NCBI GenBank assembly: GCA_028696635.1
Contig: JAQVGR010000117.1
Location: 1-6,093 of the forward strand
Length of the DNA: 6,093 nucleotides
Reading direction: 5' to 3'
Origin: Candidatus Krumholzibacteriia bacterium
Lineage (GTDB): Bacteria > Krumholzibacteriota > Krumholzibacteriia > Krumholzibacteriales > Krumholzibacteriaceae
Both the position numbers and the translations under genes were made by a program. Positions within the stretch are counted from its first letter, which is position 1; each line of letters begins with the position of its first letter. Positions 1 through 6,093 of the stretch are shown here, in pieces. The notes under the pieces are model-generated. The model had not been told where the DNA came from. It saw only the letters and a list, made by a program, of their open reading frames with translations, and ran no database searches.

Positions 1-1585
1 AGGCCGCCAGCGCAGTGTCCGCCGCGCTCGAGCAGAACCGTATCGTTTCGTTCACGAATTCCTCGACGTTCTCCGTCCGGTCGCGCTCGGTCCTGATGTC
101 CTCGTGGAGGTACTCCCTGTATCCGGTCCGCTCTATCACCGCCGCGAGCACCTCGTGAGCAGTACCGGCGCGCGAGAGGACCTGAAGCGAGGCGATCAGT
201 GCGGAGAACTCCTCGATCCGCTTCCTCTGCACGGCGCCGAGCCCCTCGAGGGCTCCGTCGCTTCGTATCGTCTCGAGAAGGTTCCTGTCCCCCGCGGCCG
301 ACTCTATGCGTTCGAGCGCCACCGCGCCGATGCCCCGGCGGGGAACGTTCAGAACGCGCCGGAAGCTCACGTCGTCGGCGGGATTCTGAACAAGTTTGAG
401 ATACCCGAGCAGGTCCTTTATCTCGCGGCGTTCGTAGAAACGGACCCCGCCGATGATCTGATAGGGGAGCCCGCCCCTGAGCATCGCCGCCTCGATTGCA
501 CGGGACTGCGCGTGCGTCCGGTACAGCACGGCGATCTCGCTCCGCCGCATCCCGCGTCTGATGCAGTCTATCACCGCCTCGCGCACGGCGGACGCCTCGC
601 CTCTGTCGTCCGCGGCGTAGCAGACTTTCACCGCCTCTCCCCTTCCGCGCCTCGACCAGAGGCGCTTCCCCTTGCGACCGGCGTTGTTGGCTATCAGCGC
701 GTTGGACGCGTCGAGGATCGTGCCGGTCGAGCGGTAGTTCTCCTCGAGCCGTATCACGAGCGCGTCCTCGTAGACCCGGTCGAACTGGAGGATGTTCTCT
801 ATCGTCGCCCCTCTCCAGCCGTAGATCGCCTGGTCGTCGTCGCCGACGACGAAGAGGTTTCCGTGTTTCGACGCGAGCGAGTCTATCATGACCATCTGGA
901 TCGTGTTCGTGTCCTGGAACTCGTCGACCAGCACGTATCTGAACTGCCGAGCGTACCGTTCCAGGACGCGGGGATGAGCGGCGAAGAGCTCGACGACTTT
1001 CGTGATCAGATCGTCGAAATCGAACGCGTTGCATTTCTTCAGCGCGGCGGCGTAGCGACGGTATATCTCCCCGTGCAGCTCATCCGTCGAATCAACGGCG
1101 TTCTCCCGGGCCTCTTCAGGGGACACGAGGGCGTTCTTCCACCGCGAGATCCGGCTGCGGAACGCCGCGGGGGGGCATTCGTCGAGCTTCAATCCCTTCT
1201 TCCTGATCAGGTCCTTCAGCAGGCTCAGCGAATCGTCTTCGTCGAACACGGCGAAGTCTTTCCGGAAGCCGATATGCTCCGACTCACGCCTGAGGATCTT
1301 CAGCCCCGTCGCGTGGAAGGTCCCGATCCAGAAGGGGAGCCTCCGCTGCGAGAGCGCCTTCTCCACGCGGGCGCGCATCTCGCCTGCCGCCTTGTTCGTG
1401 AAGGTGAACGCCAGTATCCGGTCGGGCGACACTCCGTGGTCCCGCACCAGGGCCGCGATGCGCTCGGTAAGAACCCGCGTCTTGCCGCTTCCGGCGCCCG
1501 CCAGCACGAGGACGCGACCTTCGATTGCGCGGACCGCCTCGAGCTGCTGCGGGTTCAGTGCGTAACTCACGGTCTTCGTCTCCAT
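1..1585 (-). CDS. uvrD: UvrD/PcrA/Rep-family ATP-dependent DNA helicase, 3' end outside window
   Basis: The frame is open from ATG 1585 to the left edge, giving the first 528 residues of a protein usually about 650-780 long. This is a superfamily 1A 3'-5' DNA helicase that unwinds DNA in nucleotide-excision and mismatch repair or at stalled forks in the cytoplasm. Motifs in order: Q motif LNPQQLEAV (10-18), Walker A AGAGSGKT (29-36), Ia FTFTNKAAGEM (60-70), Ib GTFHATGLKILR (88-99), Walker B VDEFQDTN (220-227), III VGDDDQAIYGWRGA (247-260), IV LEENYRS (280-286), then AVLYRTHAQSR (352-362) and GGVRFYERREIKDLLGYL (379-396), leading into domain 2B. Motifs V and VI lie beyond the window. The start leaves the usual nine residues before the Q motif; a GTG one codon upstream is also possible. 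No good ribosome binding site and no LexA-like box is seen, and the fusion gene ends 34 bases upstream, so cotranscription and coupling are likely. Rep, PcrA and UvrD cannot be told apart safely here; the symbol is the generic one. Confidence 0.93.
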   Translation of the reverse strand, partial: METKTVSYALNPQQLEAVRAIEGRVLVLAGAGSGKTRVLTERIAALVRDHGVSPDRILAFTFTNKAAGEMRARVEKALSQRRLPFWIGTFHATGLKILRRESEHIGFRKDFAVFDEDDSLSLLKDLIRKKGLKLDECPPAAFRSRISRWKNALVSPEEARENAVDSTDELHGEIYRRYAAALKKCNAFDFDDLITKVVELFAAHPRVLERYARQFRYVLVDEFQDTNTIQMVMIDSLASKHGNLFVVGDDDQAIYGWRGATIENILQFDRVYEDALVIRLEENYRSTGTILDASNALIANNAGRKGKRLWSRRGRGEAVKVCYAADDRGEASAVREAVIDCIRRGMRRSEIAVLYRTHAQSRAIEAAMLRGGLPYQIIGGVRFYERREIKDLLGYLKLVQNPADDVSFRRVLNVPRRGIGAVALERIESAAGDRNLLETIRSDGALEGLGAVQRKRIEEFSALIASLQVLSRAGTAHEVLAAVIERTGYREYLHEDIRTERDRTENVEEFVNETIRFCSSAADTALAA

Positions 1586-1620
1586 CACCGGAACACGACA
1601 CGTCGGAGGCGGCGCCGCAT
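1585..1620 (-). CDS. Possible 11-residue Arg-rich leader/coupling ORF (MRRRLRRVVFR)
   Basis: An ATG at 1620-1618 overlaps the TGA stop of the fusion gene (TGATG). The frame reads 11 codons, 6 of them Arg (CGG, CGC, CGC, CGA, CGT, CGG), and stops at a TGA (1587-1585) whose final A is the first base of the helicase ATG (again TGATG). It exactly bridges the 34-base gap. The helicase start has no clear Shine-Dalgarno sequence, so reinitiation through this mini-frame could couple its translation to the upstream gene. There is no strong ribosome binding site for the mini-ORF either. Both overlaps could be chance in GC-rich DNA, and no homologue is recognised. Confidence 0.25.
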   Translation of the reverse strand: MRRRLRRVVFR

Positions 1621-4600
1621 CAGAATTGCGGTCCGATGTAGAAATGGAATACCGATCTGCCCGTGTAATCGAAATCGGTCGGCCAGGCGAGCTGGAAATC
1701 GAGCACGATGGCGCCGAACCTCATGAAGAACCCGAGGCCGAAGTCGCTGTAGAACTTCAGACCGTTGACGATCCGGGGCTCGATGCGCGGGTCGAGGGGC
1801 TCGACGAACATCGGTTCTCCCCAGACCGAGCCGGTATCGAAGAATACCGTCCCGCCGATATTCGACAGCCCCCACCTCCCCGGCCAGCCGAAGATCAGCG
1901 CGTCTATGAGCGGATACCGGTACTCGACGTTCAGCAGGGCCATCCGCGGTCCCTGGAACTGGAGATACTCGTATCCGCGCAGGGTCATGGGACCGCCGAG
2001 AAAATAGAACCTGCGGTCCGTGCCGGTGCTTGCGCTCGCGACGGCGCGCACCGCCAGCGAGTTCCGGTGCCAGAGCGGGAAATATTTCCGGAAATCGAGG
2101 AGGACGGTCGACCGCGAGACGTCGCTGCTCGAGAATGATATCGCGCGCGAAGCGCTGATCATCCACCGCGTCCCGATTACAGGCCCGAAGTAACCGTAGT
2201 AGGCCGAGTCGTGGACAAGCGACAGCGCCGGCTGGATGAGCCTCCGCTGCGACATCTGATCGTCGAAAAAGAGATCCTCCTCCGGGGTGCCGATCACCGA
2301 CTGCGTCGAATAGAACTCCCGCTCGGAAATGAACGCCTGCAGATCGAGATCGACACGGGAGAACATCGAGAACGGATAGCTCGCGTTGGCGAAGACGCCG
2401 TAATTCCGCTCGGTGAAGTACCGGTAATCGAGGAAGATCTCGCCGACCGAAGAGACGCGGGAATTGAGGTAGTTCTTGAACTGGAAGATCCCGAACGAGT
2501 AATCGAGCCTCCGCTTGAGGTAGTAGTAGCTCAGCATGATGTCGCTGTCCTCGAGCGATCCGTAGAGGCTGAACTGCAGGAAGAAATGATGATCGCCGAG
2601 CAGATCGCTGAACGCGATCTGGTTCATCAGCCCGAAACCGATCCCCGTCGAGAAGAACAGACCCATCCCGTTGCCGATGTAATCGGGGGAGAACTTGAGG
2701 CTGTACGGCTCTATCGTCCCGATCTTCTCCTTCATCCGTTCCCGGATCGCCTCGAGCGTGTCGGGATGGATATCCTCCGAGGAATCCTCGTCGATCACGA
2801 TCCCGGGGCCGACCCCGAACTTCCCGGCCGCCGCGGGGACGCCCTCCTGCTTCCCCGGCAGGGCGATCCCCTCGATCTCGCCCGATACGCTCGCGCGAAC
2901 CGGCTTTTCCAGGCCGTGAACGGCGTCTGGAATCGGTCCGTCGGGTCCGGTCCGCGGAGCGGCTGCCGCCACGGAGACCGTGTCGCTTCCGCCGTCGAGA
3001 CCGAAATCGGCCCTGCGGTCGGGGATCACTCCGAACGGCTCGTTCTCCTCGGCGCGTTCGACGATCCCCGGCACCCCCGCCGAGTACGACATGCCCGATC
3101 TGCGTTCGAACTCGTCCATGATGAACAGGTCGTATCCGCCCTCGTTGAACGCGCTGAAGACGAGCCTGTCCTTGCGCTCGGAGAGCGACGGCGCGAAGAT
3201 GCCGCCGAGGACGTCCGTGAAACGGAACCAGCCGCCTGTGGACAGGCTCCCCCGGTAGAGGTTCCGGATCCCCGTCTCGTCGGACGCGAACAGGATCTCG
3301 CGGCCCCCCAGCATTATCTGGGGAGAGTCGTCGTCCCCCGGAGTGGCCATGATCTCGCGCTTCTCGCCCGTGACGAGATCGATGCTCCAGATATCCGCCG
3401 ACGCGCGGCGGACATTCCCCCGACGCTGCAGATCGACGCCGGCGAGCCGGGGCGTGCCGGCGGTGTCCTGCTCGAATACGGGCTGCACTGCGATGAGCGG
3501 ATACCGCGCGTAGGCGATCCGCGAACCGTCGGGGAACCAGGCGGGATCGTTCTCGTCGTTGCGGTCGTCGGTCACCTGCTCGAGAGCCCCGGTACCGAGG
3601 TTGTACACGAAGATATCGGTTACCCCCCCGAGCGTCCCGATGACGGCTATCCGTCCCCCGTCCGGGGACCAGGCGGGACTGTGGAAGAAATCGAGCGGGA
3701 GATCGATCCGCTCCTCGACACGCCGGTTCGAAACCCGGAGCAGGAACAGCCTGTCGCTCCCGTCGGACTTGGCCACGAACGCGATCCGCTCGCCGTCGGG
3801 GGACCAGGTGAGGCTCGACCGCATCGTCCTGATCGACTCGAAACGCTCGGAGAGAGAGCCGACGAGGAGCTTCTTCTCGACGGTGCCTTTGAGGGCGTCC
3901 ATCAGGTAGATGCCGTCGAGGCCGCTGCGGTCCGAGTAGTAGACGATGTACTCGCCGTCGGGGGAGAATTCCGGTTTTGTGTTCTGATAATGGTGCTGCT
4001 TGACATGATCCGTCACCCGTCTGCCGTGATCCTCCGGCTTGTTCTTGTCCGCGTACAGGGGCCAGTACGTGCGGCGCAGATCCTCCTTCCAGTCCTTCGA
4101 GAATTCCTCTGTCGTGATCCCGATGGTGGATTTCAGGGCGATCTCGAGCGAACGCTGGTAGCGCAGCTGATCCATGATCTCGACGACCTTGCCGGGGCCG
4201 TAGCGGCGGTTGATGAAGTCGATCGCCGACTGCCCGGCCTTGTAGTTCATGTACCCGCCGGCGTAGTCGAGGGTGTACGGCAGGTAATCGAAGACGGTGG
4301 CGTCGCGCATGAACATGTGCGCCTCGTCGTCCATGCCGCCGACGGAGTAGTATTCCGAGATCCCTTCCATGAACCAGAGCGGGATGGGAAACAGCGCTCC
4401 CTGCGCGAAGGCGGAGCGGAGCAGCGTCCCGTATATGATGTCGAACTCGAAGATGTGGGTCAGCTCGTGTATGCACGTGTGAGCGTAATCGAGATTGGAT
4501 CCGCCGAAGTGCAGGACCATCCGCTTGCGCGTCGGTTCGGCGAAGGCCTGGACCCCCTCGGGCAGAATGTCCCAGGTCACGTTCGTCTGCTGGAAATCGG

Positions 4601-4898
4601 AGTGGCTCCCGTATACGATCGCCGGTATGCGCCATTCGATGCCGTGCTCGAAATCCTCGGAGAGCTTGTTGTACCCGTATTCGAGGATGACCGCGGTCCG
4701 GGCCGCGAGATCCCGGTATCCTTCGGGGAAATGGACGTCGAAATGCGGGGTCTTCAGGACGCTCCACTCGAAGTCCTTGTACTGCACCTTGTTCTTGCCG
4801 AACCAGTACGCCTGGGCGCGGCAGTCGGCGGCGAGGACGGCGAGCCCCGTCAGCGCCGCCGCCCAACCGATTATCGCTATTGTTAGTATCCTACGCAA
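1620..4898 (-). CDS. Secreted gluzincin metallopeptidase / TolB-like propeller / Omp85 (BamA/TamA-like) barrel fusion
   Basis: 1092 residues from the TTG start. A signal peptide (1-30) has Arg2-Arg3, a hydrophobic core and an AQA site; the Cys nearby is not in a lipobox. Residues about 35-290 look like a peptidase MA-type gluzincin: HELTH at 144-148 (nt 4469-4455) and WFMEGISEY with Glu178, 30 residues after the second His, as expected for the third zinc ligand. Residues about 305-595 hold six PD40-type repeats (starting near 311, 365, 410, 454, 525, 569; four have clear F/W-S/F-PDG cores), matching a six-bladed TolB-like propeller. A Gly/Ala/Pro and acidic linker follows (about 600-725). Residues about 731-1092 form an Omp85-type barrel: SDLLGDH near the first strands, LGG...LRGY (968-976; nt 1982-1971 for LRGY), FFDTGSVW (1019-1026) and terminal Phe. 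No POTRA domain is visible. The protein should sit in the outer membrane, next to TamB. Protease substrate and barrel function are unknown. Domain calls are from motifs; similar proteins are usually annotated only as 'BamA/TamA family outer membrane protein'. Confidence 0.85.
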   Translation of the reverse strand: MRRILTIAIIGWAAALTGLAVLAADCRAQAYWFGKNKVQYKDFEWSVLKTPHFDVHFPEGYRDLAARTAVILEYGYNKLSEDFEHGIEWRIPAIVYGSHSDFQQTNVTWDILPEGVQAFAEPTRKRMVLHFGGSNLDYAHTCIHELTHIFEFDIIYGTLLRSAFAQGALFPIPLWFMEGISEYYSVGGMDDEAHMFMRDATVFDYLPYTLDYAGGYMNYKAGQSAIDFINRRYGPGKVVEIMDQLRYQRSLEIALKSTIGITTEEFSKDWKEDLRRTYWPLYADKNKPEDHGRRVTDHVKQHHYQNTKPEFSPDGEYIVYYSDRSGLDGIYLMDALKGTVEKKLLVGSLSERFESIRTMRSSLTWSPDGERIAFVAKSDGSDRLFLLRVSNRRVEERIDLPLDFFHSPAWSPDGGRIAVIGTLGGVTDIFVYNLGTGALEQVTDDRNDENDPAWFPDGSRIAYARYPLIAVQPVFEQDTAGTPRLAGVDLQRRGNVRRASADIWSIDLVTGEKREIMATPGDDDSPQIMLGGREILFASDETGIRNLYRGSLSTGGWFRFTDVLGGIFAPSLSERKDRLVFSAFNEGGYDLFIMDEFERRSGMSYSAGVPGIVERAEENEPFGVIPDRRADFGLDGGSDTVSVAAAAPRTGPDGPIPDAVHGLEKPVRASVSGEIEGIALPGKQEGVPAAAGKFGVGPGIVIDEDSSEDIHPDTLEAIRERMKEKIGTIEPYSLKFSPDYIGNGMGLFFSTGIGFGLMNQIAFSDLLGDHHFFLQFSLYGSLEDSDIMLSYYYLKRRLDYSFGIFQFKNYLNSRVSSVGEIFLDYRYFTERNYGVFANASYPFSMFSRVDLDLQAFISEREFYSTQSVIGTPEEDLFFDDQMSQRRLIQPALSLVHDSAYYGYFGPVIGTRWMISASRAISFSSSDVSRSTVLLDFRKYFPLWHRNSLAVRAVASASTGTDRRFYFLGGPMTLRGYEYLQFQGPRMALLNVEYRYPLIDALIFGWPGRWGLSNIGGTVFFDTGSVWGEPMFVEPLDPRIEPRIVNGLKFYSDFGLGFFMRFGAIVLDFQLAWPTDFDYTGRSVFHFYIGPQF

Positions 4899-4996
4899 TC
4901 GTTCGCGCTCCTCGCATGAGGCCCGGCCGGCCCGACTCACGAAACCATATATAAACATGAACTCCTGCGGCCGTCTTTTCAAGAAGTTTGCCGGGT
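4899..4996 (-). other. Gap between tamB-like gene and the Omp85 fusion gene, with AT-rich patch
   Basis: If the TTG at 4898 is the true start, 98 bases separate the two genes. The part at 4947-4955 reads TTTATATAT on the minus strand and is clearly AT-rich against its surroundings. A TTGAAA hexamer lies at 4982-4977. The distance from TTGAAA to TTTATA or TATATA is 21-23 bases, longer than the usual 17 for a sigma-70-type promoter, so a promoter is only a weak possibility. A GC-rich palindromic stretch (about 4920-4934) could form a short hairpin, but no U-tract follows, so it is not a convincing terminator. The reading frame of the fusion gene is also open through this gap up to a GTG at 5009 that overlaps the tamB stop. 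Confidence 0.3.
4908..4913 (-). promoter_or_regulatory. Ribosome binding site (GAGGAG) deciding a TTG start
   Basis: GAGGAG on the minus strand lies 9 bases ahead of the TTG at 4898-4896. Starting there gives a compact, typical signal peptide beginning with an MRRILTIAII-type sequence. The competing ATG at 4958-4956 has an AGGAG only 3 bases away (4966-4962) and would add a 20-residue polar extension before the signal peptide. The GTG at 5009 overlaps the stop of the preceding gene. The TTG start is therefore preferred. Confidence 0.65.
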
Positions 4997-6093
4997 TCAG
5001 AACTCCCACCGCAGTTTCAGATCGACGTTGAACTCGTCGCTGGTGCGCGTGCTCTTGCCCTGGATGACGCGTTCGCTGTACTTAATGAGCTCTGAACGCA
5101 GCAACACCCAGCGGTTTATCCGGTACTCGACCTCGATATGCCTCGCCGTGGAGATCGAGAGCCCCTGCTTGTATTTCACGTACAGGCCCTCCGAGAGGTA
5201 CTTTCCGACCGCCACCATCGTCTCGCTGTAATCGGTGGCGCCGTTCGCGCCGGCCGAGGAGGTCCCCTTCTCGACCTCGATCGTTATCCCCTCCATCTGG
5301 GAGTTGAGAACCCGCTCGATGTAGTTCGCCGCGAGGCCCTGCGCCGTGGTGACCGCGTCGAAACTCGCATCTGCGTCTCCGGGCCCCCGCACCACGCCCC
5401 CTCCGAGCATCTTCCATATGTCGGTCTCGCTGTAGCCCGGATCCTCGTGCGTGAGCGTCACGCGCGGCTCCACGTCGTCCTGGAGCCAGAGGAGCGTGAG
5501 GAATATCGTGCGTCCCTCGGGATCGGGCGTCTCGGCCTCGATATTGACGACGGGCCGGTTGTCCTCGGCCCGGACGAAATCGACGGTCCCCGAGCGGACC
5601 CTGAACTTGTTCGCGTAGATGTTGTACCATCCGCGGACGAGATCGAGATGTCCGCGGAAGTACGTCCCCCGCTGATCGTGATACAGCGTGATGTCGCCGC
5701 GCAACTCGATGTTCGCGTCGGGCGTCCTGATCCACGCGTTGCCGGGGATCTCGACGTCCACCCGGGCGAGCCAGGAAGGCGTTGCGAAGGTCCCCGCGGC
5801 GCCAGGCGCCCCCTGCTCCTCGAACGCGTAGAACACCTCGGCGCGATTCACCTCCACCGCCCCCTCGATGGACGGGACCGCAGAGCCCCCGACGATCTCC
5901 GTGCCGATCGTGACGCGGCCCGTGACGATGGCGAGGATGTCGTTGATGCTCGCCACGAGGAACTTCTCCAGTCGCACGTCCAGATCGTACCGCGAAGGAC
6001 GCCAGCCTTCGAGAACGATGCTGCCCGCGCATTCGAACCTGCCGTCCTTTCCCTCCCTCCCCGCAAGCTTCGATACGGTGACGAGCGTATCCT
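4997..6093 (-). CDS. tamB: TamB-like translocation/assembly protein (DUF490), C-terminal part, 5' end outside window
   Basis: The frame is open from the right edge to a TGA at 4997 and gives the last 364 residues; the start is not in the window. TamB is known as a very long inner-membrane-anchored periplasmic beta-helical protein that works with an Omp85 partner in outer-membrane biogenesis and lipid transport. The fragment is rich in alternating beta strands (fragment residues about 60-180). It carries the usual C-terminal DUF490 features: a GWYNIYANKF-like strand (about 154-163), the 'RPVVNIEAETPD' segment (179-190), a run of aliphatic strands, then 'YSETDIWKMLGGG' (220-232), equivalent to the family's conserved 'P.lsq.eil..L..G' segment. 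It ends in amphipathic strands and a terminal Phe (LKLRWEF). The next gene encodes an Omp85-type barrel, which fits the role. The family call is confident. The symbol is by family, since TamB sequences diverge strongly outside Proteobacteria and the N-terminal anchor cannot be inspected. Confidence 0.88.
   Translation of the reverse strand, partial: DTLVTVSKLAGREGKDGRFECAGSIVLEGWRPSRYDLDVRLEKFLVASINDILAIVTGRVTIGTEIVGGSAVPSIEGAVEVNRAEVFYAFEEQGAPGAAGTFATPSWLARVDVEIPGNAWIRTPDANIELRGDITLYHDQRGTYFRGHLDLVRGWYNIYANKFRVRSGTVDFVRAEDNRPVVNIEAETPDPEGRTIFLTLLWLQDDVEPRVTLTHEDPGYSETDIWKMLGGGVVRGPGDADASFDAVTTAQGLAANYIERVLNSQMEGITIEVEKGTSSAGANGATDYSETMVAVGKYLSEGLYVKYKQGLSISTARHIEVEYRINRWVLLRSELIKYSERVIQGKSTRTSDEFNVDLKLRWEF

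Noticed and set aside
104..1726. A 540-codon open frame on the plus strand opposite the helicase gene
   Set aside because: Antisense shadow of the UvrD-type frame, which shows all expected helicase motifs in order; the plus-strand product has none and ends in an Arg-rich run.
3447..3975. Recurring DNA similarity around the WSPDG codons as a DNA repeat
   Set aside because: The similarity is limited to the codons of the protein motif and reflects propeller blades, not a DNA-level repeat or mobile element.
1585..4866. A second long minus-strand frame of 1093 codons offset within the fusion gene
   Set aside because: Out-of-frame shadow with a very Arg-rich product and no domains. Only its last 12 codons are kept, as a separate low-confidence mini-ORF.
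2211..4886. An 891-codon open frame on the plus strand opposite the fusion gene
   Set aside because: It mirrors the real gene, as is common in GC-rich DNA. Its translation is rich in Arg, Glu, Asp and Val without recognisable domains, while the minus-strand frame has clear motifs throughout.
4920..4935. GC-rich palindromic stretch as a terminator after tamB
   Set aside because: Only short stems form, no U-tract follows, and it sits next to the ribosome binding site of the following gene.
5975..5977. GTG as the start of the tamB-like gene
   Set aside because: The same frame stays open with TamB-like sequence up to the right edge, so this is an internal Val codon of a truncated gene.
5082..6032. 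A 316-codon minus-strand frame overlapping the tamB-like gene
   Set aside because: Arg/Gly/His-rich out-of-frame translation; the overlapping frame has typical DUF490 sequence.

Overview
GC-rich window from the chromosome of a diderm (Gram-negative-type) bacterium. TamB and an Omp85-type beta-barrel require an outer membrane. The style of the barrel fusion resembles proteins seen in Gemmatimonadota and in uncultured FCB-type or Eisenbacteria/Krumholzibacteria-like lineages. That placement is an impression from memory, not a search result.

Three genes, all on the minus strand, fill the window (read right to left). (1) 6093-4997: the 3' part of a tamB-like gene; its start lies beyond the right edge. 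(2) 4898-1620: a large secreted outer-membrane protein joining a signal peptide, a gluzincin metallopeptidase domain with HELTH and a downstream Glu, a six-repeat TolB/PD40-type propeller, a low-complexity linker and a C-terminal Omp85/BamA-like barrel with the LRGY motif and terminal Phe. (3) 1585-1: a UvrD/PcrA/Rep superfamily 1A helicase, cut by the left edge before its last motifs. No tRNA, rRNA, CRISPR, insertion sequence or phage gene was seen.

The gaps are short. About 98 bases separate tamB from the fusion gene and hold an AT-rich patch plus a strong ribosome binding site for a TTG start. The 34 bases between the fusion gene and the helicase are spanned exactly by a possible 11-residue Arg-rich reading frame that overlaps both neighbours in TGATG junctions. 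The layout suggests one transcript.

The most interesting point is the pairing of TamB with an Omp85 barrel that has no visible POTRA domains and instead carries a protease and a propeller. It could be a variant translocation/assembly module with built-in proteolytic quality control, or a barrel that exports its own protease. The helicase is probably an unrelated housekeeping passenger.
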